From Saccharibacillus endophyticus (GTDB lineage Bacteria > Bacillota > Bacilli > Paenibacillales > Paenibacillaceae), in contig NZ_JAAZWE010000012.1 in the NCBI RefSeq assembly GCF_013185185.1, positions 1 through 59,015 of the forward strand: a DNA stretch of 59,015 nucleotides, given 5' to 3'. Within the stretch, counting starts at the first letter, position 1; every line of letters begins with the position of its first letter. A program made the translations under genes and the position numbers. Of the stretch, positions 43,037-51,043 are shown piece by piece. The notes beneath the pieces are model-generated. The model ran no database searches, was not told the origin of the DNA, and saw nothing but the letters and a program-made list of their open reading frames with translations.

Positions 43037-44221
43037 ATGAATAAGAAAAGTGTACGTGACGTAGAAGTAAGCGGCAAAGTTGTGTTTGTGCGCGTCGATT
43101 TTAACGTTCCGCTCGAAGATGGAAAAATTACGGATGACACTCGTATCCGTGCAACAATTCCGACGATCGAATACCTGACCGAAAGAGGCGCAAAAGTACT
43201 GCTGGCGAGCCACCTGGGACGTCCGAAAGGCGAAGTCGTTGATTCGATGCGCCTGACTCCGGCGGCAGAACGCCTGTCCGAACTGCTGGGCAAACCGGTT
43301 GCTAAAACGGATGAGTCGATCGGAGACGCGGTCAAGGCTAAAATCGCCGAGCTCAAAGACGGAGACGTGCTGGTGCTTGAAAACGTACGTTTCCACAAAG
43401 GCGAAGAGAAGAACGATTCGGAACTTGCAAAAGAGTTCGCTTCGCTCGCCGATCTGTTCGTAAACGACGCATTCGGCGCCGCTCACCGTGCCCATGCTTC
43501 GACTGAAGGCATCGCGCACCATCTGCCGGCCGTATCCGGCCTGCTGATGGAAAAAGAACTTGACGTATTGGGCAAAGCCCTGTCGAACCCGGAGCGCCCG
43601 TTCACGGCAATCGTCGGCGGTTCGAAGGTAAAAGACAAGATCGACGTGATCGACAACCTGCTGAACATCGCGGACAACGTTCTGATCGGCGGCGGCCTGG
43701 CTTACACCTTCTTCAAGGCTCAAGGCTATGAAATCGGTCAATCCCTGCTCGACGACAGCAAGTTCGACGTCGCTCTCGGTTTCATCGAAAAAGCGAAAAA
43801 ACTCGGCAAGAACTTCCACCTGCCAGTCGATATCGTTATCTCCGACGACTTCAGCGCTACTGCGAACACGAAGATCATCAACGTCGAAGAAGGCATCCCG
43901 GCTGACTGGGAAGGCATCGACATCGGTCCGAAAACGCGTGAAATCTATGCCGATATCATCGCGAAATCCAAACTGGTTGTTTGGAACGGGCCTATGGGCG
44001 TATTCGAAATCGAGCCATTTTCCCACGGCACTCGTGCTGTAGGCGAAGCTTGCGCGGCAACCGAAGGCTACACCATCATCGGCGGCGGCGACTCCGCGGC
44101 AGCAACAGAAAAATTCGGCCTGGCTGAGAAGATGAACCACATCTCCACAGGCGGCGGCGCTTCCCTCGAATTCATGGAAGGCAAAGCCCTCCCGGGCGTC
44201 GTAGCCCTGAACGATAAGTAA
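43037..44221 (+). CDS. pgk: Phosphoglycerate kinase
   Basis: Pgk makes ATP from 1,3-bisphosphoglycerate. The 394-residue product has the family signature VFVRVDFNVPLEDGKITDDT near the start, SHLGRPKG, and the nucleotide-binding WNGPMGVFE and IGGGDSAAA. GGGGATT precedes the ATG. Confidence 0.97.
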   Translation: MNKKSVRDVEVSGKVVFVRVDFNVPLEDGKITDDTRIRATIPTIEYLTERGAKVLLASHLGRPKGEVVDSMRLTPAAERLSELLGKPVAKTDESIGDAVKAKIAELKDGDVLVLENVRFHKGEEKNDSELAKEFASLADLFVNDAFGAAHRAHASTEGIAHHLPAVSGLLMEKELDVLGKALSNPERPFTAIVGGSKVKDKIDVIDNLLNIADNVLIGGGLAYTFFKAQGYEIGQSLLDDSKFDVALGFIEKAKKLGKNFHLPVDIVISDDFSATANTKIINVEEGIPADWEGIDIGPKTREIYADIIAKSKLVVWNGPMGVFEIEPFSHGTRAVGEACAATEGYTIIGGGDSAAATEKFGLAEKMNHISTGGGASLEFMEGKALPGVVALNDK

Positions 44222-44397
44222 AACCCGCTTGCCTTCCGCCCGCCCCAAACGGCGCGGAAACAAGCCCGACCATAGATCGATTCGTTATACGGCTTGCACC
44301 GGAAAAGCCAGCGGGGCCGCTTCAACCGACCCCGCCGCCTTTCCCTGCGTAGCGAGTTTTAAAGAAGTTCTGAAAAACGGTTGAAGTCGGCGTACGC

Positions 44398-44544
44398 GCT
44401 TGAAGTAGCGGAGAGCGGTAGAGAGCCGCAGAAGCGAAGCGTTCGCCTTTGAAATTCGATTCCCCCCTCTGTTATGCTTCAATCCAAGGAATCGAATTTC
44501 AACACGCGATCGGAGGCCTCTACCGCTCGCAGCGTCACTCAAGC
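44398..44544 (+). repeat. Structured intergenic element A6 (type I), within the glycolytic operon
   Basis: The outer arms GCTTGA/TCAAGC, middle arms GAGCGGTAGAG/CTCTACCGCTC and inner arms TTGAAATTCGATTCC/GGAATCGAATTTCAA are all paired but unlike those of the other copies. The conserved motifs GAAGCGTTCGCC, CTTCAATCC, CAACACGCGA and CGCAGCG remain. It lies in the pgk-tpiA gap, so it should be part of the operon mRNA. Confidence 0.85.
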
Positions 44545-44606
44545 TCGTCAGGACGCCGAGGACAGCTGTTTTCCAAGACAAGTCATTAAAAGGAGTGGAT
44601 TATTTC

Positions 44607-45359
44607 GTGAGAACGCCAATCATCGCTGGTAACTGGAAAATGTTCAAAACCGTATCCGAAACGCTGGCCTTTGCGGAAGCCGTAAAAGGCAGCGCAGTCG
44701 TAGAAGGCGTGGAAACGGTCATCTGTGCACCGTTCACCAACCTTCCTGCCCTGACCGAAGCGGTTAAAGGCACAGGCATCAAAGTCGGCGCACAAAACCT
44801 TCACTTCGAAGACAACGGCGCGTTCACGGGCGAAATCAGCGGCGTTATGCTGAAAGAACTCGGCGTGGACTACGTCATCATCGGTCACTCGGAACGCCGT
44901 CAATACTTCGGCGAAACGGACGAGATCGTCAACAAAAAAGTCGTGGCGGCTTTCCGCAACGACCTGACTCCGATCGTATGCGTAGGCGAAAAGCTCGAAG
45001 AGCGCGAAGCCGAACAAACGAAAGAAGTTTGCAAAGTCCAAACCGAAGGCGCGTTCCAAGGCCTGTCCAAAGAAGACGCGGCTAAAGTTGTCGTTGCCTA
45101 TGAGCCGATCTGGGCCATCGGAACCGGCAAATCGTCGACTTCCGCAGACGCGAACGAAGTTACGGCTTACATCCGCACCGTACTGGCAGACCTGTACGAT
45201 CAAGCGACGGCTGACGTGATCCGTATTCAATACGGCGGCAGCGTGAAGCCCGAGAACGTAACGGAATACCTGGGCCAAAGCGATATCGACGGCGCACTCG
45301 TCGGCGGCGCAAGCCTTCAGCCTGATTCCTTCGTTGCCCTGGTTGAGGGGGCGAAGTAA
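44607..45359 (+). CDS. tpiA: Triosephosphate isomerase
   Basis: TpiA interconverts dihydroxyacetone phosphate and glyceraldehyde 3-phosphate. The 250-residue barrel has Asn9 and Lys11 in AGNWKM, the electrophilic His in IGHSERR, and the base Glu in VAYEPIWAIGTGK. The start is GTG, which gives the standard length and lies 11 nt after AAGGAG; an earlier GTG overlaps that site. Its stop overlaps the gpmI start (TAATG). Confidence 0.96.
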   Translation: MRTPIIAGNWKMFKTVSETLAFAEAVKGSAVVEGVETVICAPFTNLPALTEAVKGTGIKVGAQNLHFEDNGAFTGEISGVMLKELGVDYVIIGHSERRQYFGETDEIVNKKVVAAFRNDLTPIVCVGEKLEEREAEQTKEVCKVQTEGAFQGLSKEDAAKVVVAYEPIWAIGTGKSSTSADANEVTAYIRTVLADLYDQATADVIRIQYGGSVKPENVTEYLGQSDIDGALVGGASLQPDSFVALVEGAK

Positions 45360-46909
45360 TGACGGCTCCAAAACCGGTAGCACTGATCATCATGGACGGC
45401 TTCGGCCTGCGCGAAGGCTCGGAAGGCAACGCGGTCGCTCAAGCGAAGAAGCCGAACTATGAGCGGTTCATGGCTAAATATCCCCACACGACACTGACGG
45501 CATGCGGCGAAGCCGTAGGTCTGCCGGAAGGTCAAATGGGTAACTCCGAAGTGGGCCACCTGAATATCGGTGCAGGCCGCATCGTATACCAGGATCTGAC
45601 CAAAATTACTAAGTCGATCCGCGAAGGCGACTTTTTCGAAAACGAAACGTTGCTGTCCGCGATCAACGCAGCCAAAGAAAACGGCAAAAAGCTTCATGTA
45701 CTGGGTCTGCTGTCCGACGGCGGCGTGCACAGCCACATCGATCACCTGTTTGCTGTATTGGAACTGGCTAAAAAAGAAAACTTCAACGACGTGTACATCC
45801 ATGCTTTCATGGACGGCCGCGACGTAGCACCGGACAGCGGCAAGAAATACATGCAGCAGCTGGTCGATAAAATCGCCGAAATCGGCGTAGGTCAAATTGC
45901 GACCGTGCAAGGCCGTTACTACGCGATGGACCGCGACAAGCGTTGGGAACGCGTTGAATTGGCTTATCGCGCTATGATTTACGGCGAAGGGGAATATGCA
46001 GCGAGCGCTACTGAAGCTGTGGAAGCTTCGTACGCGAAGGAAGTCATGGACGAATTCGTCCTGCCTACCGTCGTGACGAAGGACGGACAACCGACGGCCA
46101 AGATCGAGTCGGGCGATTCCATCATCTTTATCAACTTCCGTCCTGACCGTGCGATCCAAATTTCCGAAGCGCTGACGAATCCGGAATTCGCCGGTTTCGA
46201 CCGCGGAGCCGGACAGCCGGAAAGCTTGAGTTTCGTATCGTTCACGACTTACAGTGCTAATGTTCGCGGTCTGGTGGCGTACGCGCCGAAAAACCTGACG
46301 AATACACTGGGTGAAGTGCTCGTGCAAAACAACAAATCGCAGCTGCGGATTGCCGAAACGGAAAAGTACCCGCACGTGACGTTCTTCTTCAGCGGCGGAC
46401 GCGACGTGGAGCTGGAAGGCGAAACGCGCATACTCATCAACTCGCCGAAAGTCGCGACTTACGACTTGCAGCCGGAGATGAGCGCTTATGAAGTGGCTGA
46501 CGCTTGCGTAGCCGAGATCGAAGCGGAAAGACAAGACTGCATCATCTTGAACTTCGCGAACCCGGACATGGTCGGACACTCCGGCATGATGGAGCCTACG
46601 ATCAAAGCCGTCGAAACGACGGACGAGTGCGTAGGTCGCGTCGTGGACGCGGTTCTGGCCAAGGGCGGCGTGGCGATCATCACGGCCGACCACGGCAACG
46701 CGGAAACGGAAATCGACGAGTTCGGACGCCCGCAAACGGCGCACACGACGAACCCGGTTCCGTTCATCGTAACGAGCGAAGACGTGACGCTGCGCGAAGG
46801 CGGCATCTTGGCCGATATCGCTCCGACGATCCTCGACCTCATGCAAGTTCCGCAACCTGCCGAAATGACGGGCACTTCCGTTATCTCGGGACGCAAAACT
46901 TCTAATTAA
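45359..46909 (+). CDS. gpmI: 2,3-bisphosphoglycerate-independent phosphoglycerate mutase
   Basis: GpmI converts 3- to 2-phosphoglycerate with two manganese ions and a phosphoserine intermediate. The 516-residue product has the alkaline-phosphatase-like metal site IIMDGFGLRE, the catalytic Ser63 in MGNSEVGHLN, and metal ligands in ITADHGNAE and TAHTTNPVP. It overlaps tpiA by one base. Confidence 0.97.
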   Translation: MTAPKPVALIIMDGFGLREGSEGNAVAQAKKPNYERFMAKYPHTTLTACGEAVGLPEGQMGNSEVGHLNIGAGRIVYQDLTKITKSIREGDFFENETLLSAINAAKENGKKLHVLGLLSDGGVHSHIDHLFAVLELAKKENFNDVYIHAFMDGRDVAPDSGKKYMQQLVDKIAEIGVGQIATVQGRYYAMDRDKRWERVELAYRAMIYGEGEYAASATEAVEASYAKEVMDEFVLPTVVTKDGQPTAKIESGDSIIFINFRPDRAIQISEALTNPEFAGFDRGAGQPESLSFVSFTTYSANVRGLVAYAPKNLTNTLGEVLVQNNKSQLRIAETEKYPHVTFFFSGGRDVELEGETRILINSPKVATYDLQPEMSAYEVADACVAEIEAERQDCIILNFANPDMVGHSGMMEPTIKAVETTDECVGRVVDAVLAKGGVAIITADHGNAETEIDEFGRPQTAHTTNPVPFIVTSEDVTLREGGILADIAPTILDLMQVPQPAEMTGTSVISGRKTSN

Positions 46910-47029
46910 GCCGCAAATGTGGCATAGTTAACGGTGGAGATTCATTTAGAAGTGTTAACATGGAGAGTCGGCGTTCGGCAAACGGACGCCGCTCCCTGAA
47001 TAAAACGAATTTAAAGGAGATTACTTAAA

Positions 47030-48328
47030 ATGACGATTATTTCTGACGTTTACGCACGCGAAGTCCTTGACTCCCGCGGTAACCCTACAGTTGAAGTTGA
47101 AGTATACCTGGAATCCGGCGCGATCGGCCGCGCTATCGTTCCTTCCGGCGCTTCCACAGGCGTTCACGAAGCAGTTGAGCTTCGCGACGGCGACAAAGGT
47201 CGTTACCTGGGCAAAGGCGTAGAAAACGCAGTTAAAAACGTAAACGAAACGATCGCTCCGGAAGTTATCGGCATGGACGCTCTCGACCAACTGGGCATCG
47301 ACAAAGCGATGATCGCTTTGGACGGAACGGCTAACAAAGGCAAGCTGGGCGCTAACGCGATCCTGGCCGTATCGATGGCAGTAGCTCGCGCTGCGGCTGA
47401 CGCTCTTGATCTGCCGCTGTACGTATACCTGGGCGGATTCAACGCTAAACAACTGCCGGTTCCTATGATGAACATCGTTAACGGCGGCGAGCATGCCGAC
47501 AACAACGTTGACGTACAAGAGTTCATGGTTCTGCCGGTAGGCGCGCCTACTTTCAAAGAAGCTCTGCGCATGGGTGCGGAAATCTTCCACAACCTGAAAG
47601 CCGTATTGAGCAGCAAAGGTCTGGCTACGGCAGTAGGCGACGAAGGCGGCTTTGCTCCGAACTTCACGTCCAACGAAGAAGCTCTGACTACAATCATCGA
47701 AGCCATCGAAAAAGCAGGCTACACGCCAGGCAAAGATATCTTCCTGGGCATGGACGTCGCTTCGACCGAGTTCTACAAAGACGGAAAATACGTACTTGCG
47801 GGCGAAGGCAAATCCTACACTTCCGCAGAGTTCGTTGACCTGATGGCTTCTTGGGTTGAAAAGTACCCAATCATCACAATCGAAGATGCTTGCGCAGAAG
47901 ACGATTGGGAAGGTTGGAAACTGCTCACCGACAAACTGGGCGACAAAGTCCAACTCGTTGGCGATGACCTGTTCGTAACGAACACTGAGCGTCTGAGCCG
48001 CGGCATCGAAGAAGGCATCGGTAACTCGATCCTGATCAAAGTTAACCAAATCGGTACGCTCACTGAGACTTTCGACGCGATCGAAATGGCTAAACGCGCC
48101 GGTTACACAGCAGTGATCTCCCACCGTTCGGGCGAATCCGAAGACAGCACGATCGCTGACATCGCGGTTGCTACAAACGCGGGCCAAATCAAAACGGGTG
48201 CTCCTTCCCGTACAGACCGCGTTGCGAAGTACAACCAATTGCTTCGCATCGAAGACCAACTGGGCGAACTGGCTCAATACAACGGCCTGAAATCGTTCTA
48301 CAATCTGGATCAAAAGAAATTCCAATAG
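47030..48328 (+). CDS. eno: Enolase
   Basis: Eno dehydrates 2-phosphoglycerate to phosphoenolpyruvate; it is the last gene of the operon. The 432-residue product has SGASTGVHEA, the catalytic base region VGDEGGFAPN, metal ligands in LGMDVAS and TIEDACAEDDW, and the signature LIKVNQIGTLTET. AAGGAGATT precedes the ATG. Codon bias is strong. Confidence 0.98.
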   Translation: MTIISDVYAREVLDSRGNPTVEVEVYLESGAIGRAIVPSGASTGVHEAVELRDGDKGRYLGKGVENAVKNVNETIAPEVIGMDALDQLGIDKAMIALDGTANKGKLGANAILAVSMAVARAAADALDLPLYVYLGGFNAKQLPVPMMNIVNGGEHADNNVDVQEFMVLPVGAPTFKEALRMGAEIFHNLKAVLSSKGLATAVGDEGGFAPNFTSNEEALTTIIEAIEKAGYTPGKDIFLGMDVASTEFYKDGKYVLAGEGKSYTSAEFVDLMASWVEKYPIITIEDACAEDDWEGWKLLTDKLGDKVQLVGDDLFVTNTERLSRGIEEGIGNSILIKVNQIGTLTETFDAIEMAKRAGYTAVISHRSGESEDSTIADIAVATNAGQIKTGAPSRTDRVAKYNQLLRIEDQLGELAQYNGLKSFYNLDQKKFQ

Positions 48329-48395
48329 AATTTTTGATCCGAAACGATAGCCGGAAACTTTTGCCCAAGGACGCTTGAGAAAAAGTAGAAGGCAC

Positions 48396-48431
48396 AAGAA
48401 AAGAGACGCCGGACGCGGCGTCTCTTTTCTT
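48396..48431 (+). terminator. Terminator of the glycolytic operon
   Basis: AAGAAAAGAGACGCCG pairs with CGGCGTCTCTTTTCTT around a very short loop. Confidence 0.85.
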
Positions 48432-48466
48432 GCGTTCAATCAGAGCGAACGATTTTCGTATATGCT

Positions 48467-48508
48467 AAAAAGCTCGATAGACAGTTCTGCTGTCTATCGA
48501 GCTTTTTA
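48467..48508 (-). terminator. Terminator of pbuE (bidirectional form)
   Basis: AAAAAGCTCGATAGACAG pairs perfectly with CTGTCTATCGAGCTTTTT around a 6-nt loop. Confidence 0.85.
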
Positions 48509-48543
48509 AGTTATTTCTATTGGTTTCATATCCAAGCTTCGGA

Positions 48544-49755
48544 TCAATCTCCGCCGAAGTTCGGCTCCAGCTTCGAACCGTTCTTTTTCCCTTGCTCGCC
48601 CGAGCGGCGAGTCGAGGTCTTGCGGGAGAACGTGTACAGCGCTACGCCGAAGGCGATAACGACGATAATGCCGCCGACCCAAGCGTTATACGTTACGGAA
48701 GGCGCACGGCTGATTACGACGCCGCCGATGGCCGATCCGGCCGCGATACCGACTTGCAGGGCGGAGAAGTTGAAGCTTTGCTGAATCTCCGACGTTTCCG
48801 GTGCGGCTTCGATCAGGTAGCTTTGCTGTGCCGGGGACAAGGCCCAGCTCAGAGCGCCCCACACGAAGACAAGGATCGCGAACAGCGGAATCATGGATGC
48901 CGTGAACGGCAGAATGAACAGCGACAGGGCGAACACGCCGACGACGATCAGAATGCTCTTTTTCGCGCCTAGGCTGTCCGACATGACCCCGCCGATCATG
49001 CCGCCTGCAACGGCCGCAAGACCGAAGAAGAAGTACACGATGCTGATCCAGGAAGCGCTGAGGTGCATCACGTTTTCCAGGAAAGGCGTGAAGTATGCGT
49101 ACAGCGTATAATGGCCTGCGAGCAGAAGCAGCGTCACCAAGTGCGCGCCGGCGACTTTGGTGTTTTTCAAAGAAGCGAGCTGCTGACGCAAAGGCATCAC
49201 CTGCTGCGGTTGAATCGGCTCCATCAACTTGTAGATCACGAACATCGCAAGCAGCGCGAATACGGCGATGAAGAGGAACAGAATGCGCCAGCCGAGCTTG
49301 TCGGCAGCGAGAACGCCCAGCGGTACGCCGAGTACGATCGCGGAACTGATCCCCATCGAGACGATCCCGATAACGCGCGCGCGGAAGTTTTCCGGCACGA
49401 CTTTAACAGCGATGGTCAGCGACAGCGTCGTGATTAACGATCCGCTGGCTGCCGTCACGAAGCGGGAAATCAGCAGCACGCCGAAATTCGGGCTCCAAAA
49501 CGCGAGCAGGGCACCGAGAATAAAGACGACGAGCGATAACAAGTAGAGCTTACGGCGTTCGATCTTGGAGGTCAGCGCAAGCAGCGTCGGGCCGGATACG
49601 GCATACACGAGCGCATAGGCGGTAATCAATTGGCCTGCCGTGCTGACGGATACGCCCAGATCCGCGGCGATTTGCGGCAGTACGCCGCCGATAATGAGTT
49701 CGACGAGACCCACGGTGAACGCGGCGATCGTCAGAACGAGAACTTTGATATTCAT
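48544..49755 (-). CDS. pbuE: MFS purine efflux pump (PbuE-like)
   Basis: The 403-residue protein has about twelve membrane spans and belongs to the DHA1 branch of the major facilitator superfamily. Segments such as GLVELIIGGVLPQIAADL, AGHYTLYAYFTPFLE and LSPAQQSYLIEAAP closely follow Bacillus subtilis PbuE, an efflux pump for adenine, hypoxanthine and 2-fluoroadenine. A purine riboswitch in its leader supports the assignment. The C-terminus is a charged tail of about 25 residues. An AAAGGAG site lies 12 nt upstream of the ATG, longer than usual. Confidence 0.88.
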   Translation of the reverse strand: MNIKVLVLTIAAFTVGLVELIIGGVLPQIAADLGVSVSTAGQLITAYALVYAVSGPTLLALTSKIERRKLYLLSLVVFILGALLAFWSPNFGVLLISRFVTAASGSLITTLSLTIAVKVVPENFRARVIGIVSMGISSAIVLGVPLGVLAADKLGWRILFLFIAVFALLAMFVIYKLMEPIQPQQVMPLRQQLASLKNTKVAGAHLVTLLLLAGHYTLYAYFTPFLENVMHLSASWISIVYFFFGLAAVAGGMIGGVMSDSLGAKKSILIVVGVFALSLFILPFTASMIPLFAILVFVWGALSWALSPAQQSYLIEAAPETSEIQQSFNFSALQVGIAAGSAIGGVVISRAPSVTYNAWVGGIIVVIAFGVALYTFSRKTSTRRSGEQGKKNGSKLEPNFGGD

Positions 49756-49785
49756 GGTGCGGCAGGGCTCCTTTTCACGGAAGTG

Positions 49786-49803
49786 GTACCTTGGTCAAGG
49801 TAC
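49786..49803. repeat. Perfect inverted repeat in the pbuE leader
   Basis: GTACCTTG and CAAGGTAC are separated by two bases. They lie between the riboswitch terminator and the pbuE ribosome site. Confidence 0.8.
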
Positions 49804-49843
49804 TCGTAGTGCGCGCTAGGAGTCGAAAGGTTGCGTTGGACGC

Positions 49844-49890
49844 AAAAATCCCGACTGCAAAGGCGCCTTCGGCGCGACTTTGTAGTCGGG
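49844..49890 (-). terminator. Riboswitch-controlled terminator upstream of pbuE
   Basis: On the - strand CCCGACTACAAAG pairs with CTTTGCAGTCGGG with one bulge, enclosing GCGCC/GGCGC, and TTTTT follows. Its 5' arm is the end of aptamer stem P3, junction J3/1 and the 3' strand of P1, so terminator and aptamer exclude each other. Confidence 0.85.
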
Positions 49891-49944
49891 AGGTATGGTC
49901 CCCGGTAGATACCCTCAAACCGTCTTATTGAGGTATACAATGTC
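49876..49944 (-). ncRNA. Purine riboswitch aptamer with guanine-type specificity base
   Basis: P1 pairs GACATTGTA with TACAAAGTC (one mismatch). P2 is CCTCAA/TTGAGG with loop AAGACGG. J2/3 is GTATCTACC, matching the purine core TNTCTACC. The P3 loop starts CC and can kiss the GG of the P2 loop. J3/1 reads GACTAC, with C at the position equal to xpt C74 (guanine or hypoxanthine), where adenine riboswitches have T. It precedes a pbuE-like gene. Confidence 0.88.
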
Positions 49945-49954
49945 AACTTGGCCT

Positions 49955-49983
49955 ATTTTAAAGGAATGACAGAGAAAAATCAA
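49955..49983 (-). promoter_or_regulatory. Promoter of pbuE
   Basis: On the - strand TTGATT and TAAAAT are 17 nt apart. Transcription would begin about at the first base of P1. Confidence 0.7.
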
Positions 49984-50033
49984 GCGGGAATTTCGAAACT
50001 TTCAAAAAAAATGGCGATCGGCGATACGGCGCT

Positions 50034-50039
50034 TATAAT
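50034..50039 (+). promoter_or_regulatory. -10 element upstream of coaW
   Basis: A perfect TATAAT lies 85 nt upstream of coaW. No good -35 is seen, and the region is shared with the divergent pbuE promoter. Confidence 0.5.
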
Positions 50040-50123
50040 GGAAGAAAGAAAAGAACGGTCAGGCGAACAAAGCGGCAAAGCATGCAAGGAAAAGCATGAG
50101 CCGAGCGGGAGGAGGAAGCGCCT

Positions 50124-51008
50124 ATGACAGGGTATGCCGGCATCGATGCGGGAGGCACGTTGGTCAAGATCGCTTATTTGAGCGACGGCTCGGCCGCGGA
50201 CAGCGGGGGAGAAGGTTTGTTATCGGCATCCCTGCCGATCTTGGTCAAATTTCCGACCGAGCGGATCGAAGCGGCGGTCGAATGGGTGCGGAGACAGGTT
50301 CCGCGGGATACCGTGGTTGGGTTTACGGGCGGGCAGGCGCAGCGGCTGCGCGCTTTGCTGCCGGAATATGAGGCTTCCGCGGTCGACGTACCGGAATTCG
50401 AAGCGACGGCCGAAGGCGCCGTGCGGATCTTGAAGGCCGAAGCGGAGAAGGAGGAAGCGGCTGCGGCGTCGGGGCGTTTTGTGCTGGTGAACGTCGGGAC
50501 GGGGACGTCGCTGCACGTGATCGAAGGGGGCGAGCGGCTGAGGCTCGGCGGGATCGGTCTGGGCGGAGGCACGATCGTCGGTCTGACGGGACTGCTGTGC
50601 GGGGTGCGCGATTACGCCGAAATCGCGCGGCTGGCCCCGCTTGGGAGCCGGGAGGCGGTGGATCTGACGGTGGGGCAGATTTATGCCCCGGCGATCCCGC
50701 CGATAGCCGGCGACCTGACCGCCGCGAATTTCGCGCGGCCGGTTCCGCCCGCGACCGGCGCGGAGCCGCAGGATTACGCGGCAGCCGTGATCGGCATGGT
50801 CGCGGAGATCGTCGTGACGGTCGGCGTTCAGGCGGCAGGGCTGCAAAAAACAAACCAAGTCGTATATATCGGTTCTTCGTATCAAGACAACGCCCTGCTG
50901 CGCGAGCTTACGCTGCGTTTTACGGAGATGTTGGGAGCAACGGCGAAGATTCCGAAGCAGGGACCGTATAGCGGGGCGATCGGGGCACTTCACTTAGCTA
51001 AACGCTAA
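50124..51008 (+). CDS. coaW: Type II pantothenate kinase
   Basis: CoaW phosphorylates pantothenate, the first step of coenzyme A synthesis. The 294-residue product is of the eukaryote-like type II class seen in staphylococci and some Bacillales. It has the ASKHA nucleotide-binding GIDAGGTLVKIAYL, VNVGTGTSLHVIEG, and GLGGGTIVGLTGLL. GAGGAGGAAG precedes the ATG. The end of the gene uses very GC-rich codons. Confidence 0.9.
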   Translation: MTGYAGIDAGGTLVKIAYLSDGSAADSGGEGLLSASLPILVKFPTERIEAAVEWVRRQVPRDTVVGFTGGQAQRLRALLPEYEASAVDVPEFEATAEGAVRILKAEAEKEEAAAASGRFVLVNVGTGTSLHVIEGGERLRLGGIGLGGGTIVGLTGLLCGVRDYAEIARLAPLGSREAVDLTVGQIYAPAIPPIAGDLTAANFARPVPPATGAEPQDYAAAVIGMVAEIVVTVGVQAAGLQKTNQVVYIGSSYQDNALLRELTLRFTEMLGATAKIPKQGPYSGAIGALHLAKR

Positions 51009-51043
51009 GCATGCAGGCTTTTATCACTGAGGAGGTAATATTC

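Noticed and set aside
16562..44544. Family A elements as MITEs or CRISPR repeats
   Set aside because: Stem sequences vary while internal motifs are constant, there is no consistent target duplication, and copies are dispersed and not in arrays.
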